In this document: piece by piece, positions 1 through 7,479 of the stretch
How positions within the stretch are numbered: position 1 is the first letter of the stretch
Layout: every line of letters starts with the position of its first letter
Source of the DNA: SIG710 sp045605745
GTDB taxonomy: Bacteria > Bacillota > Clostridia > Oscillospirales > CAG-272
DNA: 19,916 nt
Direction of reading: 5' to 3'
Assembly (NCBI GenBank): GCA_045605745.1
Contig: JAZUQN010000122.1
Coordinates: 1-19,916, forward strand
The notes under the pieces: model-generated
What the model saw: the letters and a program-made list of their open reading frames with translations, nothing else
Told to the model about the DNA's origin: nothing
The model's database searches: none
Translations under genes and position numbers: made by a program

Positions 1-864
1 CCCTTTATGTTTATGGAAAACTGCTGCTATGACAAGAGCGAGCTCCTTGCAACTGCTATGGCAAGAAAAGGCCTTTTCGGTGAAATAGTTCACTGCTCGG
101 GCTCCTATTCTCACGACCTGCGTGAAGAGGTTACAAGAGGCAAGGAAAACCGCCACTATCGTCTGCGCAATTATCTTAACCGCAATTGTGAGAACTATCC
201 GACACACGAGCTCGGTCCAATTGCAAAGCTTCTCGACATCAACCGTGGAAACAGAATGGTGTCTCTTGTTTCTGTTGCATCAAAGTCTGCAGGTATGGAG
301 GCTTATGTTGAAGCACACAAGGATTCAATGAACCCGGAGCTTATAGGCGTTGATTTCAAGCAGGGTGACATTGTACATACCATCATCACCTGCGCCGGCG
401 GCGAAACTATTGTGCTAAAGCTTGACACAAGTCTGCCCCGCTTCTATTCTCGCGATTTCACAGTTCGAGGAACAAAAGGCTTCTATGAGCAAGCAACAAA
501 TCTTGTGTTTATAGAAAAAGAGGGCGAAGAAGAAATGTTTGATCCTGTTCCTGCCTATGAAAAGCTTATCAACAGCGGCAAGGAATATGAAAAAGAATTT
601 CTGCCTGAGGTTTGGAAAAACATAACAGAAGAGCAGATCAAAAGCGGACACGGAGGAATGGACTCCATTGAATTCATTGAGTTTGCAAAGGCGCTGCTTG
701 CGGGTGAAGAAATGCCCATTGATGTATATGATGCAGCTTCTTGGATGGTTATTTCAGTTCTTTCCGAGCAATCCATTGCAAAGGGCGGTGCTCCTATGGA
801 CATACCGGACTTCACCGGTGGCAAATGGACAATGAGAGAAAGAAAAGATGTTGTTCCTATGTAA
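1..864 (+). CDS. Gfo/Idh/MocA family oxidoreductase, GH109-like (5' end missing)
   Basis: The reading frame is open from base 1 (Pro-Phe-Met-Phe-Met...), so this is the C-terminal 287 residues of a longer gene whose NAD-binding Rossmann half lies outside the window. The fragment begins at the MFMENCCYD segment that follows the Rossmann fold in Gfo/Idh/MocA proteins. It then has a THELGPIAKLLDINRGNRM-like stretch and an HGGMDSIEFIEFAKAL stretch. Both match my knowledge of the GH109 branch (NAD-dependent alpha-N-acetylgalactosaminidases and relatives), so a cytoplasmic NAD-dependent role on a sugar or glycoside is likely. The exact substrate cannot be read from a fragment; a plain sugar dehydrogenase is the alternative. 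No signal peptide can be assessed. The stop codon lies inside the left arm of a strong terminator, so the transcript ends right after the gene. Confidence 0.85.
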   Translation, partial: PFMFMENCCYDKSELLATAMARKGLFGEIVHCSGSYSHDLREEVTRGKENRHYRLRNYLNRNCENYPTHELGPIAKLLDINRGNRMVSLVSVASKSAGMEAYVEAHKDSMNPELIGVDFKQGDIVHTIITCAGGETIVLKLDTSLPRFYSRDFTVRGTKGFYEQATNLVFIEKEGEEEMFDPVPAYEKLINSGKEYEKEFLPEVWKNITEEQIKSGHGGMDSIEFIEFAKALLAGEEMPIDVYDAASWMVISVLSEQSIAKGGAPMDIPDFTGGKWTMRERKDVVPM

Positions 865-906
865 AATAGATAAGGCTGATTCAACAGAATCAGCCTTATC
901 TATTTT
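863..906 (+). terminator. Terminator of the oxidoreductase gene
   Basis: A perfect 20-bp inverted repeat (863-882 and 887-906) with a 4-nt AACA loop overlaps the TAA stop codon. The right arm ends in TTTT and is followed by GCTT. The core pairs AAGGCTGATTC with GAATCAGCCTT. The A-rich left and T-rich right ends could also serve transcription from the other side. Confidence 0.9.
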
Positions 907-926
907 GCTTAAATTCATTTTCATTG

Positions 927-1025
927 TGTCAAACAGGAGCTTATGGGAGAGTGTTTTTACAAACAAGAGCACACTGCGAGTTTCCTGTGGGATAATCGCT
1001 TTTCACAAACGAAAGCAGTGTGCTC
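927..1025 (+). repeat. Dispersed palindromic repeat, copy A
   Basis: This roughly 100-bp unit starts TGTCAAACAGGAG and contains an 11-bp perfect inverted repeat, GAGCACACTGC (967-977) and GCAGTGTGCTC (1015-1025). Between the arms lies a conserved spacer with GCGAGTTT, CTGTGGGA, AATCG and CACAAACGAAAGC. Two related copies lie at about 4595-4690 (same strand) and 4848-4956 (opposite strand). It sits between the terminators of two convergent genes. No plausible ORF with a ribosome binding site is present. The function is unknown; a non-autonomous mobile unit or structured RNA are possibilities. Confidence 0.8.
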
Positions 1026-1062
1026 GCCTATGTCTATGCAATAAATCAAAGTTTATCCTTAT

Positions 1063-1095
1063 AAAAAAGCTGATTCCTTATGAATCAGCTTTTTT
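1063..1095 (-). terminator. Bidirectional terminator at the end of the LTA-synthase-like gene
   Basis: A perfect 14-bp inverted repeat (1063-1076 and 1082-1095) has a 5-nt loop and A6/T6 flanks that give a T tract on both strands. On the minus strand it overlaps the last codons and the stop codon of the sulfatase-fold gene. Confidence 0.9.
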
Positions 1096-3162
1096 ATTGT
1101 TTTTATACGCAACTTCACTGAGAAATTCTCCATTTTTCGTCACCTGGAGAACAGATATATTTTCCGAAATCTCATCATCCGGGTCAAATTTTGCCTTAGC
1201 TACTATCAATTCTTTTTCGCTCACAAAAACGGTTTCCAATCTTTTTCCATCCACCTCAACAACCGAAAATTCTGTGAAATTATCGCCAAAGACCGTAAGA
1301 CCGTTTTCTGTTTTCACAACATCACGAATACGTATCTTTTCAACTCCCATCTGTATATCGGTTGGAAGATACTTTTGCTTCCCGTTATAAGCATCATAAT
1401 CACCGTATAGGACATCATATTCAATCATTTCAAGGGCATTATAATAATTTTCATTTTCTGAATAGTTTTGATGGAGCTTTGTGAAAATTCCGTTGCTAAA
1501 GCCTGCAAGCTTCATAATGTAAGCTGTTAGCTGATATGCATCAAGATCTAAGACTTCTCTCTCGATACCAAAATTTGACCAAATCACATATTCTGTATCA
1601 AACAGATCTCCGTTTTTCAGCTTTTCAGGTGTCAGATCAAGGCTCGGAAGGTGATCGCCAAACATACAAACGATATACGGTTCAGGCCGCTTTTTAAGCT
1701 CGCTCAGCAATTCCCCTATAAATTTATCCGTTTCATAAAGCTGATTAACAAAATATTTCAGCTCTGCTTTCTCTGTAGGATTTTCAAGGCCATAGACATC
1801 AATATTCTCCTCGTTGCCAAGACTTTCTGATGGGTATTTTCCGTGAGCCTGTACCGAGATGGCATAAACCAGATCCTGTCCTGCAGTGGAATCAAGCGCA
1901 TTAATTATTGCGCCTGTCAGCACTTTATCCTTAGCCCATCCGATGGGGTTATATTCTACACCTTGCATATATTCAACAGAAGTGAAGGTATCAAAGCCCA
2001 TATTTGAATAAACAAGATTGCGGTCATAAAAATTGCCCGAATGATTGTGAACTGCGTGTGCGCTGTATCCCTGCTCTTTAAGGTTATACGCTATGGTTTC
2101 ACAGGTGGATTTCTGCATAATTGTCTTATAAGGATATTCAGCGGAGCCGAAATAATCAAGGCTCATGCCGGTTAATATTTCAAATTCTGTGTTTGCTGTT
2201 CCCGAGCCAATAGAAGGAACCTGCAAAAATCCGTTACAATAATCCTTTTTAAGAGCGGTGAAATTAGGAACCGGGTTTTCAGAAAACGTCACATAATTAA
2301 GATAATTAACATCAAAAAAAGATTCAAGCTGTAGAAATATAATATTGGGCTTTGTCCTATTCAAATTTCCCGTTGAAGCTCCTATAGAATTGAGTATCTC
2401 TTCAACATTTTCTTTGCTATAGTCCTCAGGCCTGTCTATTCCTCTGTCAAAAATACCAACTGTGTAGCAATATGCAAAGCCATATTCTCTATATGCATCG
2501 GGCAGATTGGCAAAATGCCCCGGCACAATTCCGGTTTGATGATAAATCGATGTTAAGCCAAAAATAAGAACGACAGATGTCACTATAGAACAAGCGGCAA
2601 CCTTAAAATCCACCGCCTCCTTTTTTTGCTTGACAAAATATATAATGACAAGCACAAGCGCAACTAAAATAGCCGCAACGATAAGAAGCATTTGCCATAT
2701 TTTGAGATATACCAGCATAATGCTCCAAACAGATTCAAGAAGGGCAAAATCGGTAGCCGCAAAGGGCGTCACTCTAAAGCTTCGCATTATAAAATCGGTG
2801 ACACCAAAGGCAATCCAAATGGTGCTAAAAAGCAGTAAAAACACCTTTCTTTTTTTCAGCAGCAAGGACACCGACAAAACAAAAAATACTATCACAAAGT
2901 TCAAAATAAAAAGATGGGGTCGGGTAAATGCAAAAACTATGGCAGACCACAAGGAGCGACGATTTGTGAGCTCTGTGAAAAATGTCACTGCCCATGCGGT
3001 TAGTATGGTAAACAGTATTCGTCTATGTGGGGCAAGAGTTTTTTTGAGCATATTGTAGTAAGGCGAAAATTTTTCCCCAATCTTTGCAAAAAAACTGCAT
3101 ATTTTTTCTTTTATCAATAGAAAAAAAGCCTTTATAGAAATTAATATTTTCTCAGTTTTCAT
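1078..3162 (-). CDS. LTA synthase family (sulfatase-fold) membrane enzyme
   Basis: This is an integral membrane phospho-glycerol or phospho-ethanolamine transferase of the LtaS/sulfatase (alkaline phosphatase superfamily) type. The N-terminal 210 residues hold about five hydrophobic segments (roughly 45-65, 85-105, 108-125, 147-178 and 188-207), followed by an extracellular catalytic domain. Numbered from the chosen start, metal-site Glu280 lies in IIFLQLESFFD. The likely nucleophile Thr322 lies in GSGTANTEFE, His440 in SVQAHGKYP, and Asp503-His504 in CMFGDHLPS. The last 80 residues (after about 610) look like a small IPT/TIG-type beta domain, which ordinary LtaS proteins lack. I chose the ATG at 3162 over the one at 3168. 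A GAGGA Shine-Dalgarno sequence sits 6 nt upstream of 3162 but touches the earlier ATG. The result is 694 residues, near family size. LTA synthesis is the likely role; another envelope polymer is possible. Confidence 0.88.
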   Translation of the reverse strand: MKTEKILISIKAFFLLIKEKICSFFAKIGEKFSPYYNMLKKTLAPHRRILFTILTAWAVTFFTELTNRRSLWSAIVFAFTRPHLFILNFVIVFFVLSVSLLLKKRKVFLLLFSTIWIAFGVTDFIMRSFRVTPFAATDFALLESVWSIMLVYLKIWQMLLIVAAILVALVLVIIYFVKQKKEAVDFKVAACSIVTSVVLIFGLTSIYHQTGIVPGHFANLPDAYREYGFAYCYTVGIFDRGIDRPEDYSKENVEEILNSIGASTGNLNRTKPNIIFLQLESFFDVNYLNYVTFSENPVPNFTALKKDYCNGFLQVPSIGSGTANTEFEILTGMSLDYFGSAEYPYKTIMQKSTCETIAYNLKEQGYSAHAVHNHSGNFYDRNLVYSNMGFDTFTSVEYMQGVEYNPIGWAKDKVLTGAIINALDSTAGQDLVYAISVQAHGKYPSESLGNEENIDVYGLENPTEKAELKYFVNQLYETDKFIGELLSELKKRPEPYIVCMFGDHLPSLDLTPEKLKNGDLFDTEYVIWSNFGIEREVLDLDAYQLTAYIMKLAGFSNGIFTKLHQNYSENENYYNALEMIEYDVLYGDYDAYNGKQKYLPTDIQMGVEKIRIRDVVKTENGLTVFGDNFTEFSVVEVDGKRLETVFVSEKELIVAKAKFDPDDEISENISVLQVTKNGEFLSEVAYKNNKKADS

Positions 3163-3191
3163 AAACATTCCTCAATTTATTATGTGGTTAT

Positions 3192-3220
3192 ATTATATAG
3201 CTTTCTATATTTTTTGTCAA
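3192..3220 (-). promoter_or_regulatory. Promoter of the LTA-synthase-like gene
   Basis: Read on the minus strand there is a TTGACA -35 box (3215-3220), a 17-nt spacer and a consensus TATAAT -10 box (3192-3197). It drives the gene starting at 3162 and is back to back with the glyA promoter. Confidence 0.85.
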
Positions 3221-3246
3221 GTGAATAAATATTAATTTTGAAATCC

Positions 3247-3275
3247 TTGACAAAATGAGATAAATGTGGTAAAAT
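3247..3275 (+). promoter_or_regulatory. glyA promoter
   Basis: TTGACA (3247-3252), a 17-nt spacer and TAAAAT (3270-3275). The spacer ends in TGTGG, giving an extended -10 (TGG-TAAAAT). The GTGG ending recurs in other promoters of the window. Confidence 0.85.
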
Positions 3276-3310
3276 AACTTTGATTATTTTTATTTGACGG
3301 AGGTTTAACT

Positions 3311-4549
3311 ATGTTTTTTCAGGAGCTTGAAAATTATGATGCAGAGGTAGCTGCTGCCTGTGACAGAGAGCTTGGCAGACAGAGACACAATATCGAGCTT
3401 ATCGCATCCGAAAATATCGTTTCAAAAGCAGTGCTTCTTGCAGCCGGCGGAGTTTTGACGAATAAATATGCCGAGGGTTATCCGGGCAAAAGATATTACG
3501 GCGGCTGTGTTTATGTTGATGAGGTCGAGGAAATTGCAAGAGAGCGTGCAAAGAAGCTCTTTGGCGCAGAACACGCAAATGTTCAGCCACACTGTGGCGC
3601 AAGCGCAAATCTCGCTGTATTTTTTGCACTTCTCACCCCCGGTGACACCGTGCTTTCAATGAATCTTGCTCACGGCGGCCATCTTTCTCACGGTTCCCCT
3701 GTTAATATTTCCGGCAAATATTTTAATATAGTTCCTTACGGTGTTTCTTCCGAAACTCAGACAATCGACTATGATGAGGTTGAAAGAATTGCCCTTGAAT
3801 GCAAGCCTAAGCTGATTTTGGCAGGTGCATCTGCATATCCCAGAGTTATTGATTTTAAGAGATTCCGTGAAATTGCAGATAAGGTTGGCGCATATTTTAT
3901 GGTTGATATGGCACATATTGCGGGACTTGTTGCTGCCGGTGTTCATCCAAGCCCTGTTCCTTATGCAGATGTGGTTACAACAACAACACATAAAACTCTC
4001 AGAGGCCCCAGAGGCGGTATGATTCTCTGCCGTGAAGATCTTGCAAAGGCTATTGATAAGGCAATTTTCCCCGGAACACAGGGAGGACCTCTTATGCACA
4101 TCATTGCTGCTAAGGCGGTTGCATTTGGCGAAGCTCTCACAGATGAATTCAAGGCTTATCAGCAGCAGATAGTTAAAAATGCGAATGTTCTTTCAAGCGA
4201 GCTTCTTTCAAAGGGCATCAAGCTTGTTTCAGGCGGAACAGACAATCATCTGATGCTCCTTGATCTTCGTGATACGGGCATTACCGGAAAAGAGCTTGAG
4301 CACAGACTTGACGAGGTTCACATCACAGCAAACAAGAATGCTATTCCGGATGATCCTCAGAGTCCATTTATCACAAGCGGTCTGCGCATAGGCACTCCGG
4401 CTATCACTTCTCGTGGATTTGGCGAAGCAGAAATGAAGCTTATCGCAGAATGGATATACGATGTCATTTATAATTTTGAAGAAAAGAAAGACCAGATAAC
4501 AAAAGAAGTTATCGCACTTTGCGAAAAATTCCCGATATACGAGGATTAA
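3311..4549 (+). CDS. glyA: Serine hydroxymethyltransferase
   Basis: This PLP enzyme interconverts serine plus tetrahydrofolate with glycine plus 5,10-methylene-tetrahydrofolate in the cytoplasm, the main entry of one-carbon units. The 412-residue length is normal. Visible family signatures are IELIASEN (28-35), NKYAEGYPGKRYYGG (51-65), VDMAHIAGL (198-206, with Asp199 and His202 at the cofactor) and the PLP-lysine motif TTTTHKTLRGPRGG with Lys228. The C-terminal ITSGLRIGTPAITSRG folate/domain motif is intact. A GGAGG ribosome binding site (3299-3303) precedes the ATG by 7 nt. The gene is monocistronic: its own promoter lies upstream and a strong terminator follows the stop codon. It shares a promoter region with the divergent LTA-synthase-like gene. 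No irregularity is seen. Confidence 0.97.
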   Translation: MFFQELENYDAEVAAACDRELGRQRHNIELIASENIVSKAVLLAAGGVLTNKYAEGYPGKRYYGGCVYVDEVEEIARERAKKLFGAEHANVQPHCGASANLAVFFALLTPGDTVLSMNLAHGGHLSHGSPVNISGKYFNIVPYGVSSETQTIDYDEVERIALECKPKLILAGASAYPRVIDFKRFREIADKVGAYFMVDMAHIAGLVAAGVHPSPVPYADVVTTTTHKTLRGPRGGMILCREDLAKAIDKAIFPGTQGGPLMHIIAAKAVAFGEALTDEFKAYQQQIVKNANVLSSELLSKGIKLVSGGTDNHLMLLDLRDTGITGKELEHRLDEVHITANKNAIPDDPQSPFITSGLRIGTPAITSRGFGEAEMKLIAEWIYDVIYNFEEKKDQITKEVIALCEKFPIYED

Positions 4550-4551
4550 TG

Positions 4552-4586
4552 AAAAATGGCTGAATCTCATAGATTCAGCCATTTTT
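4552..4586 (+). terminator. glyA: glyA terminator
   Basis: A perfect 16-bp stem (4552-4567 and 4571-4586) with a 3-nt CAT loop lies 2 nt after the stop codon. It is followed by further T-rich sequence. Flanking A5/T5 make it potentially bidirectional. The core GGCTGAATCT resembles the two terminators at the other convergent junction. Confidence 0.92.
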
Positions 4587-4594
4587 GTTTTTTT

Positions 4595-4690
4595 GATTTG
4601 TTGGGGAGATGCCTTTTCACAAAAAATAGCACATTGCGAGTTTTCTGTGGGACAATCGGTTATCACAGACGAGAGCAGTGTGCGGCTCAT
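4595..4690 (+). repeat. Dispersed palindromic repeat, copy B
   Basis: This copy aligns with copy A in TAGCACATTGCGAG, CTGTGGGACAATCGGTTATC and CACAGACGAGAGCAGTGTGC. The inner inverted repeat is GCACATTGC (4629-4637) and GCAGTGTGC (4675-4683), with one change that still allows a G-U pair. The 5' portion (TGTCAAACAGG in A and C) is diverged here. It faces copy C in inverted orientation. Confidence 0.75.
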
Positions 4691-4847
4691 AATACCCTTA
4701 TTGCGCCCCTCGATAACTGATTATATAGGAACAACCCGACAGGCTTGCCTGCTTTGGCGTTTAGCCAAAGAGGGTTTGTTTATAGGGCGCTTGAGGACTT
4801 GGATTATGATGCAGAAAATGCGCCCGTATCCTTGGCGCAATAAGGGT

Positions 4848-4956
4848 GCAGTGAAACACACACTGCTTTCGTTTGTGGTAAACGATTGACCATAAAAACT
4901 TCGCAGTGTGCTATTGTTTGTCAAACCCCAATTCCCCGATAAACTCCTGTTTGACA
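4848..4956 (-). repeat. Dispersed palindromic repeat, copy C (inverted)
   Basis: On the minus strand this unit begins TGTCAAACAGGAG (4944-4956), identical to the start of copy A. It continues with AATAGCACACTGCG, CAATCG, CACAAACGAAAGCAGTGTG. The inner arms on the plus strand are CACACTGC (4859-4866) and GCAGTGTG (4903-4910). It is closest to copy A at the outer end and in the CACAAACGAAAGCAGTGTG block. Confidence 0.78.
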
Positions 4957-4996
4957 ATAAAAATCTCAACCATTTATTAATTTTGATTTTACTCAC

Positions 4997-5029
4997 AAAA
5001 AAGGAGCTGAGTCGCTATGACTCAGCTCC
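4997..5029 (-). terminator. Terminator of the BspA-like surface protein gene
   Basis: A perfect 11-bp stem GGAGCTGAGTC/GACTCAGCTCC (5003-5013 and 5019-5029) has a 5-nt loop. On the minus strand it is followed by six T (complement of 4997-5002). It lies 26 nt beyond the stop codon. Confidence 0.9.
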
Positions 5030-5055
5030 AAAATTATTCTTCTCAAATAAATTTA

Positions 5056-7380
5056 TTAATTGAATCTTCTCTTACGCATAAGAACTACTGCTGCACCAAG
5101 AGCTGCAACCGCAAAAGCAACGATCATAACTATGTTGATGTCGCCTGTCTGAGTTGCCTCACCTGGCTCCTCGCTTGTTTCACCGGGATCTGCAGATGTA
5201 TCATCTACAGGAGGTGTAGAAGACTCCTCCTGAGAAGGAGTTGTATCGGGAGTGGGATCAGTTGATTCGCTCTCCTGGGGTTCAGTTACAACTGCATCAG
5301 GAATCTCAACCGATGTGCCAACTTCAGCAAATGTAAGTCCCTTTGCTGTTGCATAAGCTTCAGCGCCGGTACCCTTTGTACCGAATATAACCTTAAGATT
5401 ATAGCAACCTACAAATGCATTTTCATTTACGGTTTCAATCTTCTCGCCAAATGTAACATTTGTGAGATATACGCAATCAACAAATCTGTTTTCTGGAAGA
5501 TTTACAAGTGCGCTATTCATATTAACTGTTGTTACGCCACAATTTTTGAAAATATTTGGCTTCTCAAAGTTTGTGATGCGAGAAAGGTCATATACACCTT
5601 CAACGGGCTCATTGCCCTCATAATAAATTGTTGTAAGCTTGGGACAGTTTTCAAAAGCACTCTCTGCTAACTGAGTAACACTGCCAAACTGAACAGACTC
5701 AAGGTTTACACAGTTTCTAAATGCGCCTCTGCCTACCTTCTGGAGACCCTGACCAACCACAACCTTCTTGATCTGATCAGCATAAGCATACCAGCGATTT
5801 TCTGTAGAGTTGTCATAAGGAATCTCATTCCAGCCTGTTGCATTAGCTGTGAATGTGATTACACCGTCATTTGTGAGAACCCAAGTGCACTTAGAATACT
5901 GCTCATCAACAGTACCCTCGGCAACAACATTTGTTTCGCCGGGCTTATCCTCGCCCTCGTTTGTTCCCTCATTTACACCCTCACCGCCAAGAAGCTGGAG
6001 GTTACCAAGATACATAGGAGCCTTGTAAGCGATATTTGTACGGTCGTTCCAAGAGAGGCAATAATCGCGAACGTTGTCGCCGCTATTATTGCAGTTTATA
6101 GAAACATCAAATCCAATTACAAGATCCTTCTTAGGTGTTGCCTTTTCAAAAGTATAGGCAACCTCGACTATGTAGTAGCCCTCGAACACCTTGCAGTTAT
6201 AAGCTGTTTCAGCGCCCTGAGTTTCCTGGAAGCTACCGTCTGCAACATACTGAAGCTGACGGAAGGAAGATGCCTCACCTCTTGTAGGCTTCTTTTCATT
6301 GAGCTCGTCAACATAAATCTCAACACCGTCACGGTTATAAGAAGAAATTGCGCTGTCTGTTACAAGTGCTCCATCCGGAACATAAGTAAGAACATAGAGC
6401 TTATCTGCATCCCAAAGAACCTTTGCCCAAGGCTTCTGCGATTCATCCTGATAGGACATTTCCTCTGCAAGACTATACTCTGAAGCATTCTGGCGATTCC
6501 ATGGGAAGTCGATCTTGTCTGTTGCATCCCAAACAGCATCAATCTCACCGTCAATAACGGGAGTGCCATACTGAGCTGTAGCTGTTTTTGTTTCCTGAAT
6601 ATTCTGAGAAGGATTGTCAAACTCGGGCTTATTATCATCCTTATCATCTTCAGGCTGTGTTGCTTCGCCCTCACCGTAATAAGCGATGGTTACATTTGCA
6701 AGATAAGGAGAAACATCGGGCTGTGCTTCAGCCTGAGTCTTTATTGTCTTAACAACGTTTTCAGCATCTGTGCCAGCATTTACATAGAAGGTAGCAACCG
6801 TTGTGTCATCCCAAACCTTCTTTTCGTTAATGGGAGAATTGCCCTCTGTTGGCAAAAGAACCTTTAAGGTCTTGTTTTTTGAAGACTGCTCAAATGCCTG
6901 GCTGGACATACCTGTAAAATTGCGAAGGTCAATAGTGCCCTCTTCAGTACCCTCAGGACCGATAGTATCAAGCGCCCACATATTTGCAAAGGTCATAGAG
7001 CCCTTAAGCTGGATGGAATTTGCAGGGAAAACTATGGTCTTGCAAGCTTCCATTCTATTAAATGTGTATCCGCCAATGGAGGTAACAGGAGCTGTTACAA
7101 CAACCTTTGTGATTTTCTGGATATGATCCCACCACGGAATTGTGTCAGCACCCATTGTGTTCCAAGAAGGAGCGGGCTTAAGTACAAGATCGGTAGATGT
7201 ACCGGAAATTGTGAGAACACCGGTTTCACTGTCAAATGTCCAAACAAGGTCATTTGCATTGTCCGGATCTTCTTTAACGACATCACCGGTGAATGTCTCT
7301 GCTGCTGCTGTCATTGCAAACATAGCCGCAATCAGAAGAGCAAAGAGGCAAACGAGAAGAATACGCTTTGTGTTTTTCAT
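5056..7380 (-). CDS. Secreted BspA-like/CBM9-like surface protein with sortase-type tail
   Basis: A 774-residue exported protein. Domain order: signal peptide 1-27 (KNTKR charge cluster, hydrophobic core, AAA-E cleavage site); a BspA/LRR5-like beta module about 30-235 that includes WTFDSETGVLTISG; an acidic linker; a CBM9-like sugar-binding beta-sandwich about 268-466 (TPVIDGEIDAVWD, AKVLWDADKLYVL, DGVEIYVD); and a second BspA-like leucine-rich module about 488-690 with repeated AF-x-NC-x-L units. A Ser/Thr/Pro/Glu-rich wall-spanning linker follows (691-742). The tail is TQTGD (743-747), one membrane segment and RKRRFN. That tail resembles a wall-sorting signal, but its motif departs from LPxTG. 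Start: the ATG at 7380 has an AAAGGA site 9-11 nt upstream; the frame extends 13 codons further but without a good site. Carbohydrate binding or adhesion is likely; no catalytic domain is seen. Confidence 0.85.
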   Translation of the reverse strand: MKNTKRILLVCLFALLIAAMFAMTAAAETFTGDVVKEDPDNANDLVWTFDSETGVLTISGTSTDLVLKPAPSWNTMGADTIPWWDHIQKITKVVVTAPVTSIGGYTFNRMEACKTIVFPANSIQLKGSMTFANMWALDTIGPEGTEEGTIDLRNFTGMSSQAFEQSSKNKTLKVLLPTEGNSPINEKKVWDDTTVATFYVNAGTDAENVVKTIKTQAEAQPDVSPYLANVTIAYYGEGEATQPEDDKDDNKPEFDNPSQNIQETKTATAQYGTPVIDGEIDAVWDATDKIDFPWNRQNASEYSLAEEMSYQDESQKPWAKVLWDADKLYVLTYVPDGALVTDSAISSYNRDGVEIYVDELNEKKPTRGEASSFRQLQYVADGSFQETQGAETAYNCKVFEGYYIVEVAYTFEKATPKKDLVIGFDVSINCNNSGDNVRDYCLSWNDRTNIAYKAPMYLGNLQLLGGEGVNEGTNEGEDKPGETNVVAEGTVDEQYSKCTWVLTNDGVITFTANATGWNEIPYDNSTENRWYAYADQIKKVVVGQGLQKVGRGAFRNCVNLESVQFGSVTQLAESAFENCPKLTTIYYEGNEPVEGVYDLSRITNFEKPNIFKNCGVTTVNMNSALVNLPENRFVDCVYLTNVTFGEKIETVNENAFVGCYNLKVIFGTKGTGAEAYATAKGLTFAEVGTSVEIPDAVVTEPQESESTDPTPDTTPSQEESSTPPVDDTSADPGETSEEPGEATQTGDINIVMIVAFAVAALGAAVVLMRKRRFN

Positions 7381-7450
7381 CGTTTTTGGTCCTTTCATAA
7401 AAAATAGCATTGTGAACAATGATGTTAAGACACCTCATTCATTATAGCTA

Positions 7451-7479
7451 ATGATAACATATTTGTGCATTTTTGTCAA
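7451..7479 (-). promoter_or_regulatory. Promoter of the surface protein gene
   Basis: On the minus strand there is TTGACA (7474-7479), a 17-nt spacer and TATCAT (7451-7456). The leader to the ATG at 7380 is about 65 nt. A TATAAT-like string closer to the gene (7441-7446) lacks a -35 at proper spacing. Confidence 0.7.

Larger units (their letters stand above)
4595..4956. mobile_element. Composite MITE-like or structured-RNA element (B - core - C)
   Basis: Copies B and C lie inverted around a core bounded by a second, 14-bp perfect inverted repeat (4694-4707 and 4834-4847). Inside the core, AACCC (4733-4737) can pair with GGGTT (4772-4776) and enclose two hairpins. One is CAGGC-TT-GCCTG at 4740-4751 and the other is CTTTGGC-GTTTA-GCCAAAG at 4752-4770. 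GGGCGC (4785-4790) and GCGCCC (4820-4825) give another stem. This nested, branched design is more ordered than expected by chance. Long open frames cross it on both strands but lack ribosome binding sites and any recognisable domain. It is bounded by the terminators of two convergent genes. I cannot tell a non-autonomous transposable unit from a non-coding RNA, and no target-site duplication could be assigned. Confidence 0.55.

Noticed and set aside
848..1390. A 180-codon plus-strand ORF spanning the junction after the oxidoreductase
   Set aside because: It runs through two terminators and repeat copy A and lies antisense to the end of the LTA-synthase-like gene, with no Shine-Dalgarno sequence.
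4593..4996. Open frames of 98 codons (plus) and 91 codons (minus) across the composite repeat, sharing similar GQSxxTxESSV-type segments
   Set aside because: The similarity between the two products follows from the inverted DNA repeat. Neither frame has a ribosome binding site or a recognisable domain, and both run through the hairpin arms.
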